DNA of 7,445 nucleotides. It comes from Bacteroidota bacterium. Its GTDB lineage: Bacteria; Bacteroidota; Bacteroidia; NS11-12g; UBA955. The translations under genes were made by a program, and so were the position numbers. The stretch is from positions 1 through 7,445 of the forward strand of contig VMCP01000275.1 in NCBI GenBank assembly GCA_008081305.1, given 5' to 3'. Below, one piece after another: positions 1-7,239 of this stretch (the stretch's first letter is position 1; each line of letters opens with the position of its first letter). The notes below the pieces were generated by a model. It was not told the DNA's origin, made no database searches, and saw only the letters and a list, made by a program, of their open reading frames with translations.

Positions 1-44
1 CCGGTGGTTAAAATGAGCAATCGAATGATTAAATTTTGTTTCAT
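1..44 (-). CDS. Possible 5' end of an exported protein (partial, runs off left edge)
   Basis: An ATG at 42-44 on the minus strand opens a frame that reads MKQNLIIRLLILTT and continues past the window edge. A Lys at position 2, an Arg at 8 and a run of Ile/Leu residues is the look of an N-terminal signal peptide or membrane anchor. If real, the gene is transcribed divergently from the Crp/Fnr regulator, with about 165 bases between the two starts. Only 14 codons are visible, so neither the family nor the function can be given, and no convincing -7 box was found upstream of it. The competing reading is a plus-strand gene tail ending at 150. Confidence 0.3.
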   Translation of the reverse strand, partial: MKQNLIIRLLILTT

Positions 45-209
45 AAACAATAGTGTATATCAGAGCGACGATAAGAATAAACTACTGCTTAAAAATTTTA
101 TTATTGTTAAACCCTCCAAATTTTTAATCAGCGGTTCAAGTGATACATAATCAATGGTCCACTATTAAAATAAGATTGGGCCAATTATATTCGCAATAGA
201 TTTTACCCC
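45..209. other. Intergenic region upstream of the Crp/Fnr gene
   Basis: This AT-rich stretch is the presumed regulatory region for the Crp/Fnr gene and perhaps for a divergent gene on the left. The best plus-strand -7 candidate is TATATTCG at 186-193, one mismatch from TAnnTTTG, but no TTG lies at the right distance upstream, so no promoter is called. A dyad, GTGAT-N5-ATCAA at 140-154, resembles an FNR-type site with a spacer one base too long. No terminator or RNA gene was seen. Confidence 0.4.
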
Positions 210-851
210 ATGAAAATTTCACCTCAACATTTAAAACTGAAATTCCCAGATATTGATCCTGAGTTGCTGGATAAAATTTCCGAACACAGCGAGGTTCGAG
301 AAATACCGAAAGATGAGGTTATAGTTCGAACAGGTCAGCATTTGACTTCGGCGATGATTGTGCTAAGTGGAGCGGTTAAGATTTACCGAGAAGGTGATGA
401 TGGTGGTGAGTTTCTCTTGTATTATTTACAAAATGGTCAAGCTTGCGCCATGTCAATGTCTTGTTTGAGGCATCAAGAAAAAAGTGAAGTGATGGGCGTA
501 GCCGTAGAAGATTCAGAAATTCTTATGATTCCCATGGCAAAAGTAAATGAATGGGTAAGAGAGTATCGCTCCTGGCAAGAATTTGTAATCAATACTTACC
601 GTAACCGATTTGAGGAAGTATTATCTGTACTCGATAGTGTGGCCTTCAGAGGTATGGACGAAAGATTAGAATTCTATCTTAAAAAAGAGGCAGATAAAAC
701 GAACAGCAGCAGTTTGAATATATCTCATCAGAGTATAGCAAATGACTTAAATACCTCCCGAGAGGTAATTTCGCGACTACTCAAAAAAATGGAGCAACGT
801 GGATTTGTTGCGTTGCAGAGGAATAAAATTGATCTATTGGGAGAAAGTTAA
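210..851 (+). CDS. Crp/Fnr-family transcriptional regulator
   Basis: A 213-residue protein, the usual length for this family. Residues about 15-125 form the cyclic-nucleotide-binding-like beta-barrel (for example VLSGAVKIYREG at 51-62), followed by the long dimerisation helix at about 125-160. A winged helix-turn-helix lies at about 169-208. Its recognition helix, TSREVISRLLKK, carries the E-x-x-S-R arrangement (E185, S188, R189) that contacts TTGAT-type half sites in FNR. There is no N-terminal cysteine cluster for an FNR iron-sulfur centre. Instead there are two cysteines, C79 and C85, in the sensor domain, which suggests thiol-based sensing rather than cAMP binding; this is inference. The ATG at 210 is preceded by no Shine-Dalgarno sequence. 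The gene ends convergently with, and overlaps by 4 bases, the GlmU-like gene. The family is certain; the signal and targets are unknown. Confidence 0.93.
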   Translation: MKISPQHLKLKFPDIDPELLDKISEHSEVREIPKDEVIVRTGQHLTSAMIVLSGAVKIYREGDDGGEFLLYYLQNGQACAMSMSCLRHQEKSEVMGVAVEDSEILMIPMAKVNEWVREYRSWQEFVINTYRNRFEEVLSVLDSVAFRGMDERLEFYLKKEADKTNSSSLNISHQSIANDLNTSREVISRLLKKMEQRGFVALQRNKIDLLGES

Positions 852-2002
852 TCTTCCCAATTTCGCCATTCCTTAGACTGTTCAAAAACCGAGTATATGA
901 TCTTCTTCTCGGATTCATCGAACTCTTTGTTTCTTCTTACCATCATTAGGTGGGCTGTTTTTTCCATTTGCGGAAGTTTGTGAGTAGTAAACCCGTTTGC
1001 TCCTCCCCAAGAGAAATCAGGAACAAATTGCCTAGGGAATCCAGATCCATAAATATTACAACCAACACCCACAACCGTACCGGTATTAAACATGGTATTG
1101 ATTCCACACTTACTGTGATCACCCATGATTAAGCCACAAAATTGTTCTCCGCTTCTTTCAAAGCGGCTGGTGCGATAGTTCCATACCTTTACCTGGTCAT
1201 ACGTGTTTTTTAGATTAGAACAGTTGCTATCTGCCCCTATATTACACCATTCACCCAATACAGCATTTCCTAGAAACCCATCATGTCCTTTATTGCTATA
1301 ACCCTGCATTACCACATTATTGAGTTCTCCACCGACATTGCAGTAGGGTCCGAGAGCGGTGTTGGAGTATATCTTGCTAGCCATTTTTACATTGCTACCT
1401 TCTCCCATCGCAAAAGGCCCCCGGATAATACTTCCTTCCATTATTTGTGCGTTTTTACCAATGTAAATAGGACCATCGGTGGTATTGAAAATACAACATT
1501 CAGCCTTACTACCTTCCTCCATGAATACCGGATGACTCCCAATTATTGTATTAGTAGAAGAAATATCTAAACTTCTCCTCCCTACGGTAATGGATGAAAA
1601 ATCGGAGATTATCTGCTCTCTCGCAAACTTGAAAATGTGAAATGGCCTATCTACAAAGGATACTTTATAATCAACCATTGTTTTCTTCGATCCCTTCCCT
1701 CTGCTGGCGATAATTCTTTCATCCACCACAAGGGCTTGATCATCCTGTAGTTGCAGTATGGATTTTACTAGTTCTTCGGTTGGAAGCGCATGGGCATTTA
1801 TTTGAAGGTCTGCTGTTTTTGAAATCGGTACGAACTTTTCATGCAAATAATCCCGCGTATCATGAATCACTTCAGCGTTTAAAAGGCTCGACCATTTTTC
1901 CGCAATGGTCATGATTCCAACTCTAAGTTCTCCAACAGGTCGTGTTGCAGATAATGGCCAAAGGTCAAGACCTTCGTTTTCTTCAAACAGCGTGATTAGC
2001 AT
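848..2002 (-). CDS. GlmU-like sugar nucleotidyltransferase / N-acetyltransferase-related protein
   Basis: A 384-residue protein of the Bacteroidota GlmU-like family (I recall TIGR03991, with an NTP_transf_4 N-terminal domain). It probably makes or modifies UDP-amino sugars in the cytoplasm, but its exact reaction is not proven. The N-terminus reads LWPLSATRPVGELRVGI, the family's opening signature, in place of the usual GxGTR loop of nucleotidyltransferases. From about residue 150, hexapeptide repeats indicate a left-handed beta-helix acyltransferase domain. The segment KGHDGFLGNAVLGEWCNIGA (from about 238) is the strongest family signature, and His240 is in a position like the catalytic His of GlmU. 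The ATG at 2002 is preferred to an in-frame TTG at 2032: the family signature starts right after it, and the TTG lies in the terminator T-run of the L31 gene. No separate promoter is evident, so read-through from L31 is possible. Confidence 0.87.
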   Translation of the reverse strand: MLITLFEENEGLDLWPLSATRPVGELRVGIMTIAEKWSSLLNAEVIHDTRDYLHEKFVPISKTADLQINAHALPTEELVKSILQLQDDQALVVDERIIASRGKGSKKTMVDYKVSFVDRPFHIFKFAREQIISDFSSITVGRRSLDISSTNTIIGSHPVFMEEGSKAECCIFNTTDGPIYIGKNAQIMEGSIIRGPFAMGEGSNVKMASKIYSNTALGPYCNVGGELNNVVMQGYSNKGHDGFLGNAVLGEWCNIGADSNCSNLKNTYDQVKVWNYRTSRFERSGEQFCGLIMGDHSKCGINTMFNTGTVVGVGCNIYGSGFPRQFVPDFSWGGANGFTTHKLPQMEKTAHLMMVRRNKEFDESEKKIIYSVFEQSKEWRNWED

Positions 2003-2030
2003 ATTCAAAAATAGTAGGTTTTTTGGGCAC

Positions 2031-2056
2031 AAAAAAAGCCCTCATTAAGAGGGCTT
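2031..2056 (-). terminator. Rho-independent terminator after the L31 gene
   Basis: On the minus strand, AAGCCCTC, a 5-base loop and GAGGGCTT form a perfect 8-bp stem (2036-2056). Seven T residues overlap and follow its 3' arm (2031-2037). It starts about 20 bases after the L31 stop codon and ends 28 bases before the GlmU-like ATG, so it should separate or attenuate transcription between the two genes. Confidence 0.88.
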
Positions 2057-2076
2057 CTAACGCAAAACGTGTTTTA

Positions 2077-2325
2077 TTATTTTTTAGCGTAACGCTTTCT
2101 AAATTTATCGATACGACCAGCAGTATCTACCAAGTTTTGTTTACCTGTGTAGAAGGGATGAGAAGCTGAAGAAATCTCCAACTTAAATAACGGATACTCG
2201 TTACCATCTTCCCATTTGATGGTTTCCTTGGTTTCAACACAACTATGGGTAACAAACGCATAGTCACAGCTCATATCCTTAAATACTACTTTACGGTAAT
2301 TGCTTGGATGTATATCGCTTTTCAT
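2077..2325 (-). CDS. rpmE2: 50S ribosomal protein L31, type B
   Basis: An 82-residue protein of the large ribosomal subunit. It has the typical type B opening MKSDIHPSNYRKVVFKD, the central VTHSCVETKETIKWEDG and the ending SSASHPFYTGKQNLVDTAGR then IDKFRKRY. It lacks the CxxC zinc-binding pairs of type A L31; the only cysteines are C20 and C29. The length is normal for the type B form, which in Bacteroidota is often the only L31. The ATG at 2325 has an A-rich leader (AAAAAGAAAGAAT) and no Shine-Dalgarno sequence, as is common for well-expressed genes of this phylum. It has its own promoter (2350-2380) and terminator (2031-2056), so it can be a single-gene unit. Confidence 0.96.
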   Translation of the reverse strand: MKSDIHPSNYRKVVFKDMSCDYAFVTHSCVETKETIKWEDGNEYPLFKLEISSASHPFYTGKQNLVDTAGRIDKFRKRYAKK

Positions 2326-2349
2326 TATTCTTTCTTTTTAAAAGGAATG

Positions 2350-2380
2350 CAAAAGTAATGCAGGAATTTCTTTTATGCAA
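2350..2380 (-). promoter_or_regulatory. Bacteroidota-type promoter of rpmE2
   Basis: The minus strand carries TACTTTTG (2350-2357), a perfect match to the -7 consensus TAnnTTTG. A TTG (2378-2380) lies 20 bases upstream as the -33 element. Transcription would start about 18-20 bases before the L31 ATG. The spacer contains part of an imperfect direct repeat (see 2358-2389). Confidence 0.75.
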
Positions 2381-2389
2381 TGGAATTTC
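2358..2389. repeat. Imperfect direct repeat across the rpmE2 promoter
   Basis: ATGCAGGAATTTC (2358-2370) is followed by ATGCAATGGAATTTC (2375-2389), the same sequence with two extra bases. The two copies are about 17-19 bases apart and overlap the spacer and -33 element of the L31 promoter. They could be a tandem binding site or chance in a low-G+C stretch. Confidence 0.35.
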
Positions 2390-2397
2390 AAAATGAT

Positions 2398-4608
2398 TTA
2401 ATCTCCGAGACCATCAACCTTTAAATCACCACCCGTATTGGAGGAGTTTTGTGTTTTTTGTTTGCAATTGAAAAGGGTAGAAAGGTCAATTCCCTCTGGA
2501 ACCTCAAAAGGTTCTGCAACAAATGGATCTTTTTTATCTTGTTGCAAACTCTGCATAAAATGTCCAAAAATGGGGAGTGCCATTTTCCCGCCTTGCCCCC
2601 AATAAGAAGTTCTAACCCGAACAGTGGGATCGTCCGCTCCAACCCAAGTAGCGCAAACCAAGTCTTTGGTTACTCCCATAAACCAACCATCAGCAGCACC
2701 TTGTGTAGTCCCTGTTTTACCTCCAATATCGCCTTCCAGTTCAAATCGATTCTTCATCCCATAACCCGTTCCTCTTTCTACTACTCTTTTGAGTAGCTGT
2801 AAAACGGTGAATGCATTTTCTTCGCTTAATACCTGATCGTGCCGTGGAAGTTCAAATTCCTCGATAACGTTACCGTCCTTATCTTCAATTCGAGTTAGAT
2901 AACTCGGTTCTATCCACATCCCTTTATTGACGAATGCCGAATAAGCCGAGGCCATTTCAAATGGAGATAATTCTACCGTTCCCAAACAAATGGAAGGTAC
3001 CCTTGGAATTTGATCCTTATCTATACCAACCCTTTCAGCAAACTGAACCACTAAATCCGGTCCGTTTTCTCCCAAAGACTTCATGACCTGGGCGGTTAGG
3101 AGATTGTCTGACAGGGCTAAGCCTTTCCATATAGGCCAAACACCACCTTCTTTTCCGTCAAAATTTTTCGGTGACCACATTTCGCCTCCAGAAACGAATA
3201 CCGTTCGTTCTCTGGGAAACGTGGTGCATGGGTTGTATTTATTTATATCAATGGCGGTTGCGTACACCAATGGCTTAAATGTAGAACCAACTTGCCGTTT
3301 TGCTCTGCGATTTACATGGTCGTATTTGAAGTAACGATGGTTGATTCCGCCTACCCAGGCTTTTACATGTCCTGTACTTGGTTCTAAAGCGATGAAACCA
3401 GCGTGTAAAATCTTTTTTATATACGACATAGAGTCAAATGGACTCATGGTTGTGTCCTTATCTCCACTCCAAGTGAAAACGGTCATTTTTACCGGTTTTT
3501 TTAATTCAGCGATACACTTTTCATGCGATAACCCTTGAGAACGTAATCCTTTGTATCTGGAAGTTCTCCGAAGTGCATTTTCGATAAAATTGGGAATAAC
3601 TGCACGATTACTGATGTAACGCCAAGGTTTTGCATTTCCCCAAGATTTAAAAAATTGTTTTTGGAAACCCTCAAGATGCCTGCCAATGGCTTTTTCTGCC
3701 TTTTGTTGCATTCGGCTATCAATAGTGGTGTAGATTTTTAATCCGCTTCGGTAAAGGTTATATCCGTATGACTTACACCATGATTTAAGTTCGTTACCTA
3801 CATGCGTTTTGAAATAAGGCGCCATGCCCAAACTTGATGCAGGTCTGTAATTCAGAACAATATCCTTTTCCTTTATTGATTCAAAGCTATCCTTGGGTAA
3901 GTATTGGTATTTGTTCATCTGCGAAAGAACAATGTTGCGTCTCTCTTTCGACTTCTCAGGATTATATTTTGGGTTGAATCGAGAATTAGCCTTAAGCATG
4001 CCCACTAAAACAGCAGCTTCTTGTACTTCGAGTTCTACTGGTTTCTTATTAAAAAACTCTATTGATGCTGCTTCAATACCAAAAGAGATCCCTGAGAAGG
4101 GAACAGTATTTAGGTACATTACCAATATTTCATTTTTGGTATATCGTTTTTCCAATTCCACGGCAATTACCCATTCTTTGAACTTTTGGATGATACGACC
4201 CATTTTCCCACTTGGAACATCCAAGCGATTGAATAAATTCTTAGCCAACTGTTGAGAAATGGTGCTAGCACCCCCATCTCCTCCAAATGAGGCTACCGCG
4301 CGAATTAATCCTCGAAGATCAATTCCAGAATGGCTGTAAAACCGTACATCTTCAGTGGCAATAAGTGCGTTGTAAACATTCTGACTAATATCCTCATAAC
4401 CTACATTGGTTCTGTTTTCAAGGAAAAATTTACCAATAACAACACCATCGCTGCTTATGATCTCTGAGCTCAATGAATTCTTAGGGTTCTCCAGGTCTTC
4501 AACCTCGGGCATTTCTCCCAACAAGCCATATGAAACACCTACAAAAAATAGATACCCCATTAAAAAAAGGGAGAAATAGGCAAGCCAAAGTTTAGGATAA
4601 AATTTCAT
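2398..4608 (-). CDS. Penicillin-binding protein 1A (bifunctional transglycosylase/transpeptidase)
   Basis: A 736-residue class A PBP that polymerises lipid II into glycan strands and cross-links them, acting at the outer face of the inner membrane. One membrane anchor lies at about residues 7-29. The GT51 domain follows, with motif ATEDVRFYSHSG (catalytic Glu86) and GASTISQQLAKN (113-124). The transpeptidase has all three motifs: S442-T-F-K445 (in VGSTFKP), S500-D-N and K631-T-G in GGKTGTTQG. The segment between the two domains (about 290-410) is long and lysine/arginine rich, as I recall for Bacteroidota PBP1A. The C-terminal tail is short, with no PASTA domain. The ATG at 4608 is chosen over an in-frame TTG at 4629 because that TTG lies inside the -7 promoter box. 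The gene is 60 bases downstream of sprE and could also be read from it. No catalytic residue is missing. Confidence 0.95.
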   Translation of the reverse strand: MKFYPKLWLAYFSLFLMGYLFFVGVSYGLLGEMPEVEDLENPKNSLSSEIISSDGVVIGKFFLENRTNVGYEDISQNVYNALIATEDVRFYSHSGIDLRGLIRAVASFGGDGGASTISQQLAKNLFNRLDVPSGKMGRIIQKFKEWVIAVELEKRYTKNEILVMYLNTVPFSGISFGIEAASIEFFNKKPVELEVQEAAVLVGMLKANSRFNPKYNPEKSKERRNIVLSQMNKYQYLPKDSFESIKEKDIVLNYRPASSLGMAPYFKTHVGNELKSWCKSYGYNLYRSGLKIYTTIDSRMQQKAEKAIGRHLEGFQKQFFKSWGNAKPWRYISNRAVIPNFIENALRRTSRYKGLRSQGLSHEKCIAELKKPVKMTVFTWSGDKDTTMSPFDSMSYIKKILHAGFIALEPSTGHVKAWVGGINHRYFKYDHVNRRAKRQVGSTFKPLVYATAIDINKYNPCTTFPRERTVFVSGGEMWSPKNFDGKEGGVWPIWKGLALSDNLLTAQVMKSLGENGPDLVVQFAERVGIDKDQIPRVPSICLGTVELSPFEMASAYSAFVNKGMWIEPSYLTRIEDKDGNVIEEFELPRHDQVLSEENAFTVLQLLKRVVERGTGYGMKNRFELEGDIGGKTGTTQGAADGWFMGVTKDLVCATWVGADDPTVRVRTSYWGQGGKMALPIFGHFMQSLQQDKKDPFVAEPFEVPEGIDLSTLFNCKQKTQNSSNTGGDLKVDGLGD

Positions 4609-4626
4609 AAGGTGATAGTATTTACT

Positions 4627-4654
4627 CAAATATACAAATACTCTCGCGCATCAA
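4627..4654 (-). promoter_or_regulatory. Probable promoter of the PBP1A gene
   Basis: On the minus strand TATATTTG (4627-4634) fits the TAnnTTTG -7 consensus exactly. TTG at 4652-4654 lies 17 bases upstream, within the spacing accepted for this phylum. The predicted transcript would have a leader of roughly 12 bases before the ATG at 4608. The TTG sits just after the sprE stop codon. Confidence 0.6.
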
Positions 4655-4668
4655 GTTGCTCTGCTTGA

Positions 4669-7239
4669 TTAAGGATATTGCCTTTGGTACCAATCGATGT
4701 ATTCTCCCGCTTCCTGTTTTATTAAAATGCTTTGAAGATTCGCAGGTTGAATGGCAACCACCGAATAATTTGAAACGCCACGGCTGTTGAATAATGATTG
4801 CTGTTTCCTCAAATATCTCATGTAGAACAGCGCTTTATCGTTGTCAGGGAAATTCTCCACGATGAGTAAATACTCTTCATTTAAAGCAAGTGTTCTACCC
4901 ATAACCAACTTATCAAATGAAAAATCTTTTTTATTCAAATCAGAGATCATGGCCTTCACCATATTTTTATTCGCTGATTTCGGAATGATAATAGCCACTT
5001 GTAAAGGGATGGTTTCATCGTAGATTGTGAAAGATGCACTTTGTTGAAGTAACGTGTCGGACGACACGTTAGACACGGTGTTTCGTTCCGTTAATAAACG
5101 TATTAAGTCTTTTGCTTTTTCAGACGCCTCGGTATTAGGGTAATCTAGCGGAAGTTGTTCAAGGTATGGTATCGCTTTGGCACTATCCGTCTTTAACATA
5201 CATAATGCGTAGAGATAGTCAAATCTCGGCTGAAGGGCATTCCCTGAGTAACTGTAATCGGTTGCTAGTTTGATTTTCTTGGCACTCTTGTAATCACCTT
5301 GTTGGAAAGCCATCGACATAGAATCGAATTTTTTCTGAATAATTTGGCTTCCAGCTATTTGGCTCTTGCGTATGTTTTTAAGGGCTTCCGGGTTTTCTAG
5401 CATCTTCACATAAATGCTTTCGGGGAATTTACGTTTGAGTGTGTCTTGATGAAGTTTTGCCAACGTAGGTCTTCCTACCAAACGATTCAATTTCACCAAT
5501 TCATAAAATGCCTGAGGCAAATATTTTGAGGTATCAAAACGGGAAACCAGTTGTTCAAATTGAGATACTGCTGTAGGATATTCGGCTAGTCTTTCTTTAT
5601 AGATGTTTGCGGATTCGAATAAAGCAATCTCAACCTCTTTTAACATTTCCAGTTGTTTTTTCTTCTTGAACGGAATACCACGGTAATACTTTTGGTCTTC
5701 CTTAGGAACGTCTTTTAAGAATTCTTGATTCGAATTATCCGTGATTTGAGGATCTGAGGTATTCGAAGTACTGTCTTTTGGGTCGCTATTGGTACCCGGA
5801 GAATTTGGGTTGTTATTATTAAGTGCTTGGTTGCTCTGCATTTTTGAGGCATACTTCCAATAATCTGAATTAGATCGATTGCCCCACTTTCGCTTGAATT
5901 CGTTTTTGCCGTTTTTACGAGTTATGACGTTATAGAACGGGAAAGTACTTCCTCCTGCTCCTCCTCCCATAGCAGGCATAGAAGGCATATTGGTATTGCC
6001 AGGCATGTTTCCTGCACCGAAAGGTTGATTGGAAGAATTATTGTTGTATTGCTGATTAGCCAGTGCTTTTTTGATGCGTTCGGCGGATTCTTTTTCAGCC
6101 TTTTTCTGAGCTTTAATGACACGATCTCTAAATCGTTCGTCGTTTGCCATCCGAATTAGGGAGTCGTTTTGTTTGATGGTTACTAAATGACCTAAAAGTT
6201 CAGAAAGGATTTCGTTTCGCTTTAAAATATTCTCAAAATTTGGATGTGTTTCATCTAAAACACGAAAGGCCGAGTCGTAATATTTTCCTGCCCATTCAAA
6301 CTGACGATTGGCGTAATGTATGTCACCTAGTTTTAAGTAGGAGGTGGTTTTTTGGTTATTATCTGATTGTGATTCTACCACAGATTTTCGCAAGGTAGCG
6401 ATGGCCTTTTCTCTGTCGTTGGCATTGAGTTGGTTTAGAGCCATACGGAAATATATTTTTCCTCGGTAATCTATGTTCTTATCATCGCGCAGCATCCTCT
6501 CCAATATTTTATTCGCGCGTTCATAGTTCTGTTGCTTTGCTGAAAGTATACTCACTTGTTCAATCTGTGAATTGAATGTGATTTCATAAGGAGGATTGAA
6601 TTTTGGAACTTTGGAATAAGCTCTCTCCGCTTTTTCGAAATCCTCCAATTGCTGATAAGACTGACCGAGAGCGAAATATACTCGGTACTTATCCATTCTG
6701 TTTTTAATATTTGGTAATGCTTTCGATAGCAATTCAGCACTTTGTTGGAATTTCTTTTGTTTGTGATAAATCGCCCCTAGAGTTAATTGCGCTTCAAAAA
6801 GCATTCTCTTGGGTAATTCAGGATTTTTTATCACGAACTGAGCCATCGCCTCGGCATCCACTATTTTGTTTTGCAATAGCAAGGCTTTTACTGTCCATAA
6901 TTTAGCTTTAAAACGGATTACGGGATCTGAATATTGGGAGTAAACATACTCAAAAATATTGATAGCCGCGGTAGCGTCACCTTTGAATAAGTAAGCTTTA
7001 CCCGTGAGTAAGTAGGCGTCGTCAACCCATTTACTTTTAGGGTGTTTGTCAATCATGGTGCTGGCCTTTTTTATGACCTCATCCATAGCCGCTAAATTGG
7101 CCTGTAAACCGGTGAGACTACCATAATTGAATAATTCAATGGGTTTTCGGAAGTCTTCTTTGTAAGACTCTCTTACGGTCTGGTGGGTTTCCAACCATTT
7201 CTGCTCCCCGTTAAAAAATATATTATAATGATATTTAGA
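4669..7239 (-). CDS. sprE: SprE/PorW-like TPR protein of the type IX secretion / gliding system (5' end disrupted)
   Basis: 856 codons are open, with no usable start at the 5' end; the first possible start in frame is TTG at 7194 (841 residues). Related SprE/PorW proteins are outer-membrane lipoproteins facing the periplasm and are needed for type IX secretion and gliding. Numbering from that TTG, tetratricopeptide repeats fill about 36-345, beginning with a characteristic MDEVIKKASTMIDKHPKSKW then VDDAYLL. Two flexible linkers rich in Asn, Gly, Pro and Ser (380-415, 453-492) flank the family motif FPFYN (418-422) plus FKRKWGNR (433-440). More helical repeats follow (520-700), then the conserved C-terminal domain (about 722-841). 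Fifteen further residues upstream of the TTG (SKYHYNIFFNGEQKW) match the family's conserved YN-x-x-FNG segment, so TTG 7194 is not the true start. The signal peptide is broken (see 7240-7312). Family assignment is from recalled motifs and architecture. Confidence 0.85.
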   Translation of the reverse strand, partial: SKYHYNIFFNGEQKWLETHQTVRESYKEDFRKPIELFNYGSLTGLQANLAAMDEVIKKASTMIDKHPKSKWVDDAYLLTGKAYLFKGDATAAINIFEYVYSQYSDPVIRFKAKLWTVKALLLQNKIVDAEAMAQFVIKNPELPKRMLFEAQLTLGAIYHKQKKFQQSAELLSKALPNIKNRMDKYRVYFALGQSYQQLEDFEKAERAYSKVPKFNPPYEITFNSQIEQVSILSAKQQNYERANKILERMLRDDKNIDYRGKIYFRMALNQLNANDREKAIATLRKSVVESQSDNNQKTTSYLKLGDIHYANRQFEWAGKYYDSAFRVLDETHPNFENILKRNEILSELLGHLVTIKQNDSLIRMANDERFRDRVIKAQKKAEKESAERIKKALANQQYNNNSSNQPFGAGNMPGNTNMPSMPAMGGGAGGSTFPFYNVITRKNGKNEFKRKWGNRSNSDYWKYASKMQSNQALNNNNPNSPGTNSDPKDSTSNTSDPQITDNSNQEFLKDVPKEDQKYYRGIPFKKKKQLEMLKEVEIALFESANIYKERLAEYPTAVSQFEQLVSRFDTSKYLPQAFYELVKLNRLVGRPTLAKLHQDTLKRKFPESIYVKMLENPEALKNIRKSQIAGSQIIQKKFDSMSMAFQQGDYKSAKKIKLATDYSYSGNALQPRFDYLYALCMLKTDSAKAIPYLEQLPLDYPNTEASEKAKDLIRLLTERNTVSNVSSDTLLQQSASFTIYDETIPLQVAIIIPKSANKNMVKAMISDLNKKDFSFDKLVMGRTLALNEEYLLIVENFPDNDKALFYMRYLRKQQSLFNSRGVSNYSVVAIQPANLQSILIKQEAGEYIDWYQRQYP

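Noticed and set aside
1..150. Plus-strand frame open from the left edge to TAA at 148-150 (49 codons), possibly a gene tail.
   Set aside because: I recognise no family in it, the sequence is AT-rich, and an open run of this length is only moderately unlikely by chance. The divergent start on the other strand is an equally good reading.
186..193. TATATTCG as -7 box of the Crp/Fnr gene.
   Set aside because: It has one mismatch in the TTTG part and no TTG at 17-23 bases upstream, and it lies only 16 bases before the ATG.
2003..2032. TTG at 2032 as start of the GlmU-like protein.
   Set aside because: It lies in the L31 terminator T-run, and the ten added residues are not part of the family; the ATG at 2002 fits the family start.
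2449..2796. Plus-strand open frame of 115 codons opposite PBP1A.
   Set aside because: It is fully antisense to a well-supported coding region with intact catalytic motifs. The other open frames inside the large genes were dismissed for the same reason.
3893..4255. Plus-strand open frame of 120 codons opposite the GT51 domain of PBP1A.
   Set aside because: It is a shadow of the real gene; its composition follows the complementary codons and it shows no recognisable domain.
4609..4629. TTG at 4629 as start of PBP1A.
   Set aside because: It falls inside the TATATTTG promoter box, and the ATG at 4608 gives a normal membrane anchor.
4650..4669. Inverted repeat ATCAAG-N8-CTTGAT at the end of sprE as a terminator.
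   Set aside because: The stem is only 6 bp and AT-rich, and no T-run follows on the minus strand.
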